Shown here in pieces: positions 36,065-48,466 of a stretch of DNA of 64,000 nt (the first letter of the stretch is position 1; every line of letters begins with the position of its first letter). A model generated the notes under the pieces. That model was not told the origin of the DNA, ran no database searches, and saw only the letters and a list, made by a program, of their open reading frames with translations. Position numbers and translations under genes: made by a program. The stretch comes from Fusarium oxysporum f. sp. lycopersici 4287 (taxonomy: Eukaryota > Ascomycota > Sordariomycetes > Hypocreales > Nectriaceae). The DNA lies in contig NC_030987.1 in assembly GCF_000149955.1 (NCBI RefSeq), positions 1,210,003-1,274,002 of the forward strand, given 5' to 3'.

Positions 36065-36695
36065 GATTGGTTGAAGGAGTGAAGTAGAAAATGTGTTTCA
36101 GATTGATTGTGTATGTAGATGGCTCGGAAACAACAGTAAATTGAAGATTAATAGTGGTATGAAGAATGAGCATGAAAGAAGAAAGTTAATTGAGCAGGGG
36201 GGGAGAGCTCTAGGTATATAAATTATACTTCGTTATACTTTTTATGGGGAGGGGTACGGAGTAGACTAGAATACGAATCTATCGAGGAGCCGCATATAAT
36301 ATGATGAAAGCTGACATGTTGTGCTTCCTCAGAGAGCGCAATGGCAAATCAGTCTAAGATTGTCAGCTTCGCTTCCTAAAGTAGTGCCAATCAGTTCCTT
36401 GCCCGCACCCAGGGGACGTGACGGGTTCCCGGACCACATGTAACGCTATCAACAGGCGCATTCCTCGGCACTGTCAGTTATCAGCCAGCGGTGTGCACCA
36501 CCCATTTCCACACGTTGGGCGATGCTATCAAGTTAGCGCCTTGCGTGCGTATCTGATATGACACTATGGATGACGACTGCACCACCAAAATAGATGGGCG
36601 GATATACGGGTTGGATTGGATGGATGCTAAAACCAGGTGATATTTCTAACAAATGACATTGGATCTTATACAGCTTGGGGTGAACATGGACCCTT
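36065..36695. promoter_or_regulatory. Intergenic region upstream of the 102-aa gene
   Basis: About 630 bp between two genes on the minus strand; the left part is the promoter and leader of the 102-aa gene, the right part the complex I gene's 3' UTR. A TACGGAGTA motif lies at 36255-36263. Nothing else assignable. Confidence 0.4.
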
Positions 36696-37616
36696 TTATT
36701 TCTTCGGCTCCTCCTTCTTCTCCTCAGGCTTAGGCGTTGGCAGCTTGAAAGACTCGGGTGTGCGGTCCTGTCCGGCTCCAACGGGCTCCCACGCACTGGA
36801 ACCACCCTCAAAGTTACGGAAGGCCTGAGTGAGCTCCAGAGGCTCGGTGACGATACGCTTCTTCTCCTCATCGTATCGGATCTCAGTGTAACCAGTCAAG
36901 GGGAAGTCCTTTCGCAGAGGGTGACCCTCGAAACCATAATCGGTCATGATTCGTCGGAGATCGGGGTGACCAGCAAAGAAGACACCGAAAAGGTCGTACA
37001 CCTCTCGTTCGTACCAGTTGGCACCATCAAAAAGTCCGGTAACACTGGGGACAGGAGAAGCCTCATCGGCGTAGGTCTTGACACGAATTCGAGAGTTGTG
37101 ACGGACCGAAAGAAGGTTGTAGACGATTTCGAAACGGTTCTCGCGCGTGGGGTAATCCGCAGCAGTGATAGTGCTAACCTGGGTGAACTCAGCGGCAGTG
37201 TTGTCTGTCATGTTTTAGCAGTTGTCTCGTAGCCAATTGACGTGTTACTAACATTTCAAGAAGCTGAAGACAGGGTAGACACCCGAGGGGGAGATATAGA
37301 TGGTGAGTTCGTCCTTCCAGACGGAGAACTGCTGGATGTACTTGGGCAGAGTACCCATCAACCAGGCACCATAACGGTGCATGTTGTCGGACTTGCTCTG
37401 GTATTTGTCGGCAGGGTTGACGATCGGGGCCTTCAGGACGCTGGGGTGATCTCGAGGGGCCTTTCGCAGGTTGGGAGACTCCTTCGGCATTGCGACATAT
37501 TGACGGGCAGTGCTGGACAAGCAACGGATTGCCTGGTCGTTACGGAGCTGGACGGAGGGCCTCGCGAGTCGCAGAGCTGAGGCCAACGCCCTGCTTCGAG
37601 AAATGCTTGTCGCCAT
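36696..37616 (-). CDS. NADH:ubiquinone oxidoreductase 30-kDa subunit (NDUFS3 / 30.4 kDa), mitochondrial
   Basis: Peripheral-arm subunit of respiratory complex I, near the quinone-reduction module (family knowledge). Exons 37616-37253 and 37204-36696 with a 48-bp intron (GTTAGT donor) give 290 aa. The presequence is Arg/Ser/Ala-rich ([20 protein letters not shown]). The conserved core is intact: [15 protein letters not shown] joins across the intron to [19 protein letters not shown], followed by [22 protein letters not shown] and the signature [21 protein letters not shown], then [20 protein letters not shown] with MTDYGF here. The C-terminal extension ends in a Pro/Glu/Lys-rich tail, as in fungal orthologs. 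An ATG just inside the intron is not the start, since it lacks the presequence. Confidence 0.96.
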
Positions 37617-38047
37617 GGCCGTTTGTGTGACGATTCGAGGCCAATTGGCGATGCAAGATGTCGTCGAGACGAAATACCTTACGGTGTTGGTAATGATGCC
37701 GCAAGCATTGGCTCGAGAATCTTAGCGGCAGAAGCGTGAATGAGATTTCCCGTACTTGAGCCGACAATAACGCTATACTTTGCCTCCAGTGCTTCTACCA
37801 CACAAAGCCAGGTACCCCGCTATTTTACTTGCCCTTTGTCGACCTTCAATGACGAAGATGCCTACACGTGATTCGAGCTCAGAAGCTAGACCGAGAATAG
37901 CTTAGATGTATTTTCCATCTTTCACTTTCCCGCAGCCTCGATGCATACCAAACACCGTTCCTCTCCTTGTACTCACATATCTATTTCCGCCCATCGCATC
38001 TCGAACTTACTATTTCTTGCCTTTCACCTTAATTATAACTTCTCACA
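37617..38047. promoter_or_regulatory. Divergent promoter region, complex I subunit / not4
   Basis: 431 bp shared by two divergent genes. The 130 bp before the not4 ATG are strongly pyrimidine-rich (CTTTCCC, CCTCTCCTTG, TTTCTTGCC), a common fungal core-promoter or leader feature. No TATA box near either start. Confidence 0.45.
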
Positions 38048-41000
38048 ATGGCGCCACAAGATTCATTCATAGAAGATGAGGAGGATACCTGGTATGATTC
38101 ACCGCCCGCCTGGGGGTGGCGCTTGTAGCGCACTGCTCTCTGGGTAATGTTTGGTACCCAAAGCTGACCTCTTGATAGCCCCCTCTGCATCGAAGAGTTT
38201 GATCTCTCAGATAGGAACTTCAGACCTTGTCCTTGTGGATACCAGGTATGATAAGAAAAATATCTTGCCAGTCAAGGTTGACCTTCCGGCCACGTTTGCT
38301 AACTTTGAGGTTACAGGTGTGCCAGTTTTGTTTTAACAACATCAAGAATAATATGAACGGCCTTTGCCCTGCTTGCCGACGACCTTACGACGAAAAAACT
38401 ATACAGTGGAAAGTTGTTACGCAAGAAGAGTATGATGAACCCTCTGCCACCATGGTGCTATGCTGACCAACCCCCAAGAGTCGCCGAGTTTCGGGCCAAT
38501 ATTCAAAAGAACCAAAAGAAACGAGCTCTGGATCAACGACAAAAAGAACTACAGAAACGCGAAGCCGAAAAGGAGAACCGTAAGAATCTGATCGGTGTCC
38601 GTGTTGTCCAAAAGAACTTGGTCTACATCACGGGTCTTGCACCGACAGTTCGAGAGGACGAACTTCTCAAGACGCTACGAAAGCCCGAGTTCTTCGGCCA
38701 GTACGGCAACATCCAAAAGATATCCATTAGTAACCGAAAGAGCTCTGATGGCCAACATCAGTCGCTTGGCATTTACGTGACCTTCGAACGTCCGGAAGAA
38801 GCGACGCGGTGCATCCAAGCTGTGCACGGATCCCACAACGGTGATCGAGTCCTAAAGGCGCAGCACGGCACGACGAAATACTGTTCAGCTTGGTTAAAGA
38901 ATGAAAAATGCGGCAATCCTGGTTGCATGTTCTTGCATGAACAAGGCGATGAGGAGGACAGTTACTCACGACAGGACTTGTCCTCTATGAACAGTATAGG
39001 GTCTCAACGGCCTCTCCCCGGAGGCAGTTCGCGGTCGGCTTCCCGACAACAGATTTCCCATCCTACGCCGCCTCCCGTCGTATCTCATCCGATGACGCGC
39101 TCCATTAGTAAAGAGGGTTCTGAGAATGGTGCCGATGGATCAGCTCTACCTTCCTCAGCCAACTGGGCACGCAATCCACAGCGAAGTCGCAGAGGCAGTC
39201 TTGCTACTAGTGGTGCTGCATCCAGCCCTGCTATTTCAACAGCTCAGCCTGTCACCGCAGAGCCTGTACCAGAAGAAGCAGTCGAAGAGGAAGATGAGGA
39301 TGAGTTGGAGGAAGAGGAACCTCAGCAAGAGGAGCCAGTTGCTGGGCCGTCATCATCTAGGACCCGGGAGTCTGAATCACCTGCACCAACTCAAGAGTCG
39401 CCTGATTCATGGCTTAAGGAGATCTACAAGACATTGCAAAGTTGCCCCATGCCTATCTTTCCAGACGTTGACGAAGACCAATACCCCCCTATGTTCGATC
39501 CTCGTGGTGGCGAGAAGCGCCGGGCTATGCGAGAGGAGGAGGATTCACGTTTGAGTGGAGAACAGGAAGAGCGACCCGAGGTTCGTGAGCCATCGGAAGG
39601 AGAACCTGAGACCGGTGGCAGCCTTGCTCTCGGAGGAGAGCCTGAGGACCGTGACAGTTCTAGCGACAACCGAGGCTTCGATCGCCGACCTAGTGCTCAG
39701 CCTCCTATTCAGCGACTTTCTACTGACGGGCTCTTTGGACCTTCCCTCACTGGAGCCTCACCTTTTGGCCAGAGCTCGGGGAACCCTGGTTCGCGGTCTA
39801 TGACGCCGCAGCAGCTGTATCTTCGATCTCAGGGCGGATTTGGCGATGCCCCTCCTGGCATAACCAGCCAAAGCAATGCTTTCCAGAATCAGGGTCAAAG
39901 CCAAGGCCAAGGCCACAGCCGTCAATCCTCTCGATTCAGCTTTGCCAACGACAACGCTGGCTCTTCTACCAACGTCAAGGTCGCAGCCAACCCGCGTATC
40001 ATGGCCCAGCAATCCTCTATGATGCCCAACACGTTTCAATCGCAGAGCAGCAATCAGTTTTACGGTGCCTCCATGCCTGGACCTCCTCCTGGTCTTAAGT
40101 CAACCGGCACTCCCCCTAGCATGTTCGGTCAGTTTGGTGGACAGGGCTTTGGCGCCCCCAAAGACAATTCGAGTGAGCTTCTTCAGAGTTTAATCGGCCG
40201 CGGTCGGGCTGGTAACAACCAGTCCCACGATGCGGGAAAGCGTGAGTTTATGATTCCTTCTTATTCAAACCAGTACCCACCATCCTCTACCTCCACCCCA
40301 GCTCCTTCTTCCGGGCTCCTGCCGCCTCTCTATGGTAATACACCTGGAGGGTACCAAGACATGGGCTCTAAGCAGAAGAAGAAGGGAAAGAAGCACAGAC
40401 ATGCTAACACTTCCTCCTCCGGGGGGAGTGGCTTAGTAGATCTTGCAGACCCGAGTATCTTGCAGGCGCGAATGCAGCACCAGTCTCAAGGCAGCGCCGG
40501 AGTCGGACAGGGCTTGTTTGGCGGTCAGAGTCAAGGTGGGTACAGTCACAACATGATGTATAATGCAGGCTATGGAAGGTGGTAGTTTTGATGTTTCTCG
40601 GAGTTGTTGCAGTCTGGGAGGGTGATGTTTGGTATCCTCTCATTGGTATCGGCTTTTTCTTCTTCATGCACAAAGGGGGGGCGTTCTTCGGAAATCAGGG
40701 TCAGGGCGAGAAAAGTTGCCTTTCATCTTCCTCGGGGGACACGAGTTTCAAGCGCATCTTGATTCAGCAGCATATGCGTGATTAATGCTGCTCTGGGAGG
40801 TCAGCTTTTGCATCAGGCGTCATCTATGTTTTATTGGGGAAAACGGAGGACGACGAGAGAATATCTCGAGTCTCCTTCCTCCGACTTTTACCGGTCTATG
40901 GAAGACCGCGCATGGGGGTTCACGTCAGGCAAGCCATCATCGTCTTCCACAAGCTCCCTATGTATGTTAACAAATGTCGAATTCATCCGCCTAGGTTTGG

Positions 41001-43581
41001 CGGTCTCCTTGGTCAGAAATAGCAATACCCTCTATTCTCTCCAAATCGCCTGTTCTTCTCGTTGTCCCCCGTGGAAGACGATGTTGGTCGCCGTAGCATG
41101 ATCCTGTCCCCAAAGTCTTGTATATAAATGGGGTGTTGCTCTCGTAGCGTAGTCTTTGTGTTTTGCTTTACGTTCAGACCGAGTGACTGAACCTATGCTA
41201 ACAAGCGTTCAGATGATGAGCTCCCATCCCTGGACGAGGCTACGAATTCTGTCGACGCGTTAGTTTCTGACGATCCCATACTGCCGCCAATTGGTTTGGA
41301 AGGTCGCACATCTGTGCCCCCGGGCTTGTCGTTACCCCCAGGACTGCCAGCCAACATATCGAGACCTCCATCTACTCAAGGTCATACAAAACTCACCAAC
41401 ATTGTGCCAGCGTTGCCTAGAATGCCACCCCCTGGACTCTCACAAGGTTCTTTAACTCCTGACCAGTCGCCTGCAAAGCTAAAGCCAGCGATACCTGTCT
41501 CGGAAGCAAAGAAGAACATCAAGTCTCTGGCGGCCGAAAGCGGACTCTCACGGGAGATTACGACACAATCGCAACCGAACCTTACAAAGGCAAGTTTCTT
41601 ACAGGATGAGGACTTTCCAGCTTTGGATGCATCGAAGAACAAGAGTCGACCCGCAACGCCTACACCCAAGGCTACGCCAAAGGCCAAACGTCATGCTGAG
41701 AGGATTGTGGACAGAATGATGGCCAAGGCCGGAGCCAGCCTAGAGAGCATGGCCCAGGAAACCAAAGCGGAGGAGGCCAAGGTTCAAGAGACCAAAGCTC
41801 ACGAAGTCGAGGCTCAGGAGACCAAGGCCCAGGAAGTGAAACCTGCATCATCGTCCCAGGCAGCAGACAAGAAGCCCATTACTGTCAACACTCAGGTTGG
41901 AAAGAATGTGGCTGTGAAGACCAGTGAACTATCTGCAACAACTGAGAAGTCAACAACAGAGACCTCGGCGGCCTTTCCTCCCTTGCCTACACCCTCGTCT
42001 ACCGCAATTGCATCCCCTGTCACACGCACAGCACCAAAGACACTGCGTGTCATTGCAGCTCCCAAGGCCGAGGCACCTCCTCCTGCTTCTCCTGCCTTGA
42101 CCATGGCATCGGTTGCGTTGTCAGGCACTTCCAGGGCTGTCTCTGGTAGTTACAGGCCAGATACACCTGTCAGCGAGATGATTAGTGACAACGCCTCGGT
42201 AGTGTCTGCCTCTGTGACCCATTCTCGGGCAAGCTCGCCACCCCCCAGCAGGATTGGGTCTGCTGCGGTAAGAACCACAACCAAGAGTCAACAGCGAAAG
42301 CAACGAAAAGATGTTTTGAAGCAAGAAACAAAGTTGATCGCTGAGGCTCCCATAGCAGAGGCAGAGGTGCATGCTCCTATCATGGGACGGAAGAAGAAAC
42401 AGAAGAAGGAAAAGCCTATTAAGACGGCCCAGCCTGATGCTTCTACTATCCCAGAGGCTCCCGCAGACGAGCCATCCCAGCCACCATCTCAACAAGAGCC
42501 CGTCAAGGAGCCCGAAAGAGAGCCAGAAGAGAAGCCTGTCAAGAGCAAGAATTCTCAAAAGAAGTCAATCAAATCCAAGGGCAAAACAAAGGAGGTCGAG
42601 ACTCAACCGACTCCTCCTCCTCCAGCTTCCCCTAAGGAATCTATCCCTGATGCTCAAGAGCCACCTGCAAGACCACAGCCTGACCCGGCGTCGGTTTTTT
42701 CTGAGATTAAGAACACTCTCTGGGCTTCGAGTGTCGATAAACTCCAACTGTTTAAGCCCATCGCCAATGGCTCATCTCGCACCGACTACAGTGCTGCCAA
42801 GAACAACGCCAATAAGGCTGAGCATTGTAAGGACTGCTCTTGCAAATGTGGAGAAATTCAAGATGAGGATCTTGCAGCGCTGCGCGCAGGAAAGCCTGTC
42901 CGAAAGCAATTCCACGTTGATGGCAGCCGCATGCTCATTACCCCCAATGGTGACTGCATACGTGGTCTGACACCTGAGGAAGAGGACGCTTTCCTGGAAC
43001 TTCAAGCTGCCATTGCCAATACGGCAGAGAACCCCGGATCGTTCATTGCCCCTAGACATCAGCCTGGTAGTGGAGCATTCTCTCTTATTAAGGGCCGAGC
43101 TGTTCCCAATGGACGTCCCAACATCTTCCCCGCCACTGCCCAGCTCCAGTCTCAAGACCCTATCGGAAAGCTTCAGCGAGAGGACGCGCTTAGCTACATC
43201 AACCAGTACGTTCTCCCTCGCCTCAACCTAGGTGCTACGAACATGGGATTTCCTAAGGGAGCATCACCTACTAAGGATGCGGCTGCTGCGAGTCTCAACT
43301 CTCTCGCACCCTACTTCTATGGCCCCGATGCTGCCGCCGGTGTGGGTATTTACAGCCCTCCTGATGGAGCACGGGCGATGCAGGACTTCAGCTCGGCTGG
43401 AATGTCGAGTGAAGAGCGTGGAAAGAACTTCGGCATGGGTGTCGGTGGTATGCCCCTGATGAGCGTCGAAGATGCAGAGGGTGCCCTTGCGGCTGCTCGA
43501 CGAGAGACCGAGAAGTTGGAGAAGGGATTGAACCAGGTAATCAAGCGCAACAGACGACTTATTCTTGGAGGAAACAACTAA
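38048..43581 (+). CDS. not4: CCR4-NOT complex E3 ubiquitin ligase Not4 (short and long forms)
   Basis: RING E3 ligase subunit of CCR4-NOT, acting in mRNA turnover and ribosome-associated quality control (family knowledge). Exons 38048-38091, 38179-38245, 38317-38429 and 38479 onward. The C4C4-type RING begins at Cys15 (CPLCIEEFDLSDRNF; GLCPACRRPYDE), then comes a basic coiled coil, an RRM (VYITGLAPTVREDELL) and a CCCH finger (CSAWLKNEKCGNPGCMFLHE). Reading exon 4 through gives a 776-aa form ending at 40585. A GTGGGT donor at 40536 and an acceptor ending at 41212 (branch GCTAAC) instead join in phase to an exon 41213-43581, giving 1549 aa. That extension has no ATG of its own near its start. 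It carries QDEDFPALD, a Cys cluster (HCKDCSCKCGE) and FHVDGSRMLITPNGDCIRGLTPEEE, which I associate with long fungal Not4 proteins. Confidence 0.85.
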
Positions 43582-43979
43582 GAGACAAGAACGACACACC
43601 GCATTTTAACAACACGCTGTATTATGACCAGAAGAGTTGAGGACCTTCAATGGATGGCCCATTGAAGCTGTATGATGCTATGAAGCACAAATATCGCCAC
43701 GGAACGGCGGATGGCTTTGTATGATAATCGATAGGATCAATGTTGGAATAGTGTAACTAGGAATCATAAGGATAAGAAGAATCGGCATAGAAAAAAGGAA
43801 TTGCAGGTAACCCAGTCCTGTACAGGGTGGTTTGTCAAACTAAAGAGCAACATATGAGAGCCATACGTGAATCTTTCTCAAAAGCCATTTACGGTCTTGA
43901 TTCTGTCCTACTAATTAATCCATAGACAAGTACTAACGTGCGTATGCAAATATTTAAGAACTAGTAACCTATTTGGGTA
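43582..43979. other. Convergent 3' intergenic region, not4 / potassium channel
   Basis: Nearly 400 bp between two converging genes, AT-rich toward the right. Holds both 3' UTRs; no coding signal. Confidence 0.4.
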
Positions 43980-46267
43980 TCAAACATCTTCCTTCTTTCC
44001 ATCTTTCTTCCTATGATATGTATCATCTGGCGACCGTCGACGATCAGCCCCAAGAGCTCTCCTTGCATCGGCAGTGACCTGTTTCTTCCCCTCAACAGAC
44101 AAAGACTCTCGAAGTCGTTCAAGGAGTCTATCCAAAATCCACTCAGTCTCTTCTTGACTTCCCATAAGGGGACTCCGATTGCCGACCCACGACCAAGCCG
44201 TTGTATCATCAGAGACCACGTCCTTTTCAACACCTTCAGCAGTCTCATTCGTTTTCCTGCGACGAGGGTGGTGGTGATGATGATGCCGACTGTTTGGCTG
44301 CGCTTTTCCATGTGTCTCGGCATTGCTTTCATCCTCACCAATGAGCTTAAGATACCATGCCCACTGCTCAAAGGAGTATTTGTGTGGCTTTGATGACTTG
44401 AGGTGTATCCTGCTTAACTAACAAGAAGTTCGGATCAACTTTTCCCTCTGCATCAAGCTGGGCATGAGTGAAATTGGGTGCCATAGGTACACCATCCAGG
44501 ATAAATTTGATAAAGTGCGGATGGATATGCTTCGTTCGAAACCCTTCAGCGATGCTGATCTGAGCAGCAAGGCTATCTTCAGATTCGCCTACAGCAGAAC
44601 CAGGTGCACTGACGATATGTGTGTAGATATCAAAGTCCAGACGGTTCTCTGCTTCAAGCTCTCTGAAGGCATGCAGTTCCATGGTGCTGGCAGTGGCCTC
44701 TTGAGCANNNNNNNNNNNNNNNNNNNNNNNNNNNNNNNNNNNNNNNNNNNNNNNNNNNNNNNNNNNNNNNNNNNNNNNNNNNNNNNNNNNNNNNNNNNNN
44801 NNNNNNNAATAGTGACATTTCAAGACGAAGCGTTCATCACGGATAAGTTTGACAACGGTGTCCCCAGCGTTTGAAATAAGGACTGTCATGGTAGGCAACG
44901 CAAGCAAAGACCAAAAGACGAAAAAGGACTTTCCAGCGTTCGAAATAGGAGTAACATCGCCGTATCCGATTGTTGTGAGACTGACGAAGCAGAAGTAGAA
45001 GCCATCAAAGTACTTCCACCCTTGATAGTCTTCTTCACACTTAACAAAGATATAGGCGCCCAAGAGCCACAGAATAAGCCATACACCGGTTGAGATACCC
45101 ATGGCGACCCAACGACGACGATATGATGTTTGAGCTTGGATCTTACGCATAAGATCGAATTCTGCCTTTCGACGCTCATATTCTGTCGCCGGTAGCTGAT
45201 TGTTTGATTGTGCACCTTGGGAAACCATAGAGTCTTGTCGTCGTGGCTCTCGAATTGGCTCGAGTACCTCATCCTTGCCTTTCTTAGTCATGGTTCGGAC
45301 AATACGTCGGCGTTTCTTCTCTTCCATTCTGGCATCGACTTGTTTTTTGCCTCGCTCGAGGACAAGGCTGCGGATAGAACCGATGACCAAACCGAGGCTG
45401 ATGACACCGACCAAAGCGTATGGCATCATGAGAGCTCGTCCGAGATTTGTTTGAGCTGTGAAATCACCAAACCCGACAGTAAATAGAGTTACATCTGCCC
45501 AGTATACGGTGTCGAGATAGTTCCAGTTTTCGATATTGGAAAACACAACGGCCCCGACTAGCAAGTACAAGAGAAACATGATGGTCTGCAACATGAGAGT
45601 CCGTTGGCTGGGCGTCAAGTTGAAGTCGTTGGGATAATGGCCAACCGATGCTCCATAGAAGGTTATCACCATGAGCGAAGCATCGACAAAGTAGAGAATG
45701 GCAGCCCAAATGCCGTAGTAAAAGGCCTGAGACCATATGAGCTCTTCTCTCGGGCGACCAAAGCCTTCATAAAGCGGCCCAGAGGCTGTAGCTAGAAGAG
45801 CGATGAGTAGAATAGCAGAGATGTACCATCCGATGATAGTGAGTGGCTGAGCGATAGTAAAGCGTACACGACGTGCCATGTTTAGTAGGAGGAAGGAATT
45901 TGATATGATGGCCATGCCCAGCTGGATAGCGTTTATGACGGTGAGCCATATTGGATCAGCGACGAAAGCTGCTTCCTTGAGAGGTTCACTGGGAATGTAG
46001 TGCTGTCTCCATGGGCGTACGAGAGCGCAGATACTGAAGGCTGAAGCAACTGGACCGAGGGTGCCGGCAATCATGGGGAATGCTGAGGAAGCAAACCACC
46101 AGCGGCTGAACAGTCAGAGAATGTAGCATTTCGTGATGAAGGTGAGGTGAAGCTTACTTTGGAGCCAGATGAGCATCATCGTTTCCTATGCGTCTGTCAT
46201 GAGAGACAGACTCTTCAATAATGTCAGTCTCCTGTTGGATATTATCTCCGAGATCCCCGTCGTCCAT
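43980..46267 (-). CDS. TOK1-type outward-rectifying two-pore potassium channel (contains assembly gap)
   Basis: Fungal plasma-membrane K+ channel with eight transmembrane segments and two pore loops (family knowledge). Exons 46267-46158, 46105-44419 and 44363-43980 give about 726 aa if the 100-N gap length is right. The N-terminus is acidic and cytosolic; RWWFASSAFPMIAGTLGP opens TM1. Six hydrophobic segments precede and flank pore 1 (VTLFTVGFGDFTA); a charged loop (RMEEKKRRRIVRTMTKKGK) separates them from the last pair around pore 2 (FVSLTTIGYGDVTPISN). Both selectivity filters are intact (GFGD, GYGD). The gap at 44708-44807 falls in the cytosolic C-terminal region just after VVKLIRDERFVLKCHY, and the frame is the same on both sides. 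The tail has six consecutive His codons. The last intron is 55 bp with a GTTAAG donor. Confidence 0.9.
44708..44807. other. Assembly gap, 100 N
   Basis: Exactly 100 N, the usual placeholder for a gap of unknown size. It interrupts the C-terminal cytosolic region of the potassium channel gene, so the true length there is unknown. Confidence 0.99.
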
Positions 46268-47275
46268 GAGGATATCTCAAGCCTATGGCGATCCGATATC
46301 AAGGATAGAGTCGATAACAAGGTAGCATATCCTAGATAAGATAATCTTACTGCAGTGTAAGTCAAGACTTATATATTTCTTGGCAAAAAGAAGGGATCCA
46401 TATCCATTCAAGGAGGATATTCAAAGAAAGAATTCTTGGCGTGGGGATAAACATGCACATGCCCATTGGAATGACGTCGGGCGAGATCAGGTCTTAAGCT
46501 AGAGGGAAACAAACGGGTTTTGATCACGAGCTAAACCAACTTTACGAGACTTGCATGGCCTGTCAGAGACAAGGGACATCATTCCTTGGGGGTTGAGTTG
46601 GTGGTGATCTAGCGGCTACAGCGGCTCAAATCAGGGGAATTAATACAGGATCTAGGAAAAGACGGCATCTGATTGCTTTAGTGTTTACTGAAGGTTTATC
46701 GATTCGATCATTGTTCCCAACGTTTGTGAGTTTGTTCGTGCAATTCACCTCCTCAACGATGAATGTTATTACCGGATCGTCATTTGTGGGGTGAGCATTG
46801 TCTGGCCAATGATATTACAGAATCATGCAACGTTCAAATTTCACTCCCGCCAAAACAAGCCCTTCCTCATCTCATGCATTATCCAAGGGTTCTTGATATT
46901 GGTCTTTTAACAGAACATTTTGAACTTCTCTTTAATTGGTGCTTCAACTTTGATTCCAGCCTCATGAGATTTGGCTTTTGTCAGTTGAATCGGTACGTTA
47001 GCCGCGAAATAATCGACGTTTGAAACCACGCGTCTTCTCACCTTCACTCATCGCAGAGCGTGTAAGTCAAACAAACAGTTGTATCTCGACTTCCATTGAC
47101 TAATCTTCTTGTTGAAGTTTTAGAACAAAAACAGTTATCACTTACCATATGGATTGGTAATGCTGTAGCAGCATGCGAAGATGCCTCCATTTCCAAGCCC
47201 TTCATCACGCCAGTCGTAATCGACTCGCCAATCCTCTCCATAGACCATGGCAGCGACTCTATAGCATCCGGAGCC
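46268..47275. promoter_or_regulatory. Divergent promoter region, potassium channel / hydrolase-like gene
   Basis: About 1 kb between divergent starts. The open frame running into the hydrolase exon from about 47090 contains no ATG before 47276, and a GTAAGT at 47061 could be a leader-intron donor. No other supportable feature. Confidence 0.4.
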
Positions 47276-48422
47276 ATGACCGTGTTCAAGTCCGATGTGG
47301 TTCAGCTGGCCATGTGAGCATTGAGTAAGCCATCATCTCATACTCACAAACCCATTACTAATGCTTCATAATAGCCTCATCAACATTACCGAGCAGCCAG
47401 ACTCTCCACTCTTCATTCAACTCCCAGCTTCACCCGTGGATGGTAATCAACCTCCTCATATCCCTGGATTTCTCCAAGGGAAGCCACTTGCCAGCATCAA
47501 CTATCGTTGGAACTCCTTTGACGATGAGTCGAGCGAAACTATTCCAGTCGACGATGTCTGGCCAACGCCAATCCACGATACCTTCTTCGCCTATCAGTGG
47601 ATAGTCGAAAATCTGGCTCCCGAAGGTCTCAAGAGGCGTGGTATCTATGTCTATGGCTCTCACCTAGGTGCAAGTCTTGCCTCATCTCTGGCACTCTCAG
47701 AATCACGACCGCACAAACCATTTGCGGTCCGGGGTCTGGTGGCATATAACGGAATCTACAATTGGACCATGTTTTTCCCGGACCACCCAGCAAATCGACT
47801 CGGAAAGCATGCAAACAACAGAACCAACTACTTCAAGCCTCGAGAGGGGACATACGTGCATTACCTTCAGCAGAACCTACCGATATTCTTCCAGTCAACG
47901 GTCGACATGTTCGATGTCTTCGCCAGCCCAAGCCTCTTCTTCCACAACCCAGGGATAAAAGTTCCCTCATCTTACCACATGTCGGAAGAAGAGTCTGCAG
48001 CCATCGAAGTCCTGACCAACCCGAATGCTGAGTTCGATATGAAAGAAAAGACACCACGTATGTCAAGGCTGGTGTTTCCGCCCCGCAAATCGACGCTCAA
48101 GATTCCCGAGACACTTCTGCTGTACGACACACTCCCTGTGCCGACAGCGATGAACAGACAGGGTCGGCCATTTAGTGGGAAACAGTGGGGAAACAGCTTA
48201 GAGCTGCAAGCGCGCGAACTGGGTGAGATGATGCAGCGAAGTATCCAGATGGTCGAGATGAAGGAGAGAGGACTCTGGGATGCGGATGTTTCGATGTGGG
48301 AGAATGAGCCACGGCGAAGGGTAAAAATGGAACATGCTGGGGAAGAGTCGGAGGATATGGTGATGGATGAAAAGGGAGAGAAGGTCGTAGAAGAGTGGTT
48401 AACAGAGAGATTATCACCATAG
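47276..48422 (+). CDS. Alpha/beta-hydrolase-like protein lacking the nucleophile serine
   Basis: Exons 47276-47313 and 47375-48422 with a 61-bp intron give 361 aa. The ATG at 47276 (GCC ATG AC context) is the first in frame and begins MTVFKSDVVQLAI. The order resembles fungal alpha/beta hydrolases: a strand with SPLFIQLPAS, a Pro-rich loop, PLASINYRWN (as in the oxyanion-side strand), a helix with PIHDTFFAYQWI, then the nucleophile-elbow-like sequence GIYVYGSHLGASLASSLALSES. Where the elbow should read G-x-S-x-G it reads G-S-H-L-G, with His at the Ser position. The C-terminal half is polar and charged with no clear catalytic Asp/His motif. It may be a pseudo-enzyme or scaffold. I cannot name a substrate. 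Confidence 0.78.
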
Positions 48423-48451
48423 AATCGATCTCATGATCATGTAGCAATAGC

Positions 48452-48466
48452 CATGTACAGTACATG
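48452..48466. repeat. 15-bp palindrome, copy 1
   Basis: CATGTACAGTACATG: seven-base arms around a central A. It lies 30 bp after the hydrolase stop codon. Confidence 0.85.

Noticed and set aside
42371..42970. 199-aa shifted-frame ORF inside the Not4 extension
   Set aside because: Arg/Leu/Ser-rich out-of-frame reading of a long real frame.
47096..47275. Upstream open frame continuous with the hydrolase first exon
   Set aside because: No ATG in this stretch; the first in-frame ATG is 47276, which gives a complete and divisible model.
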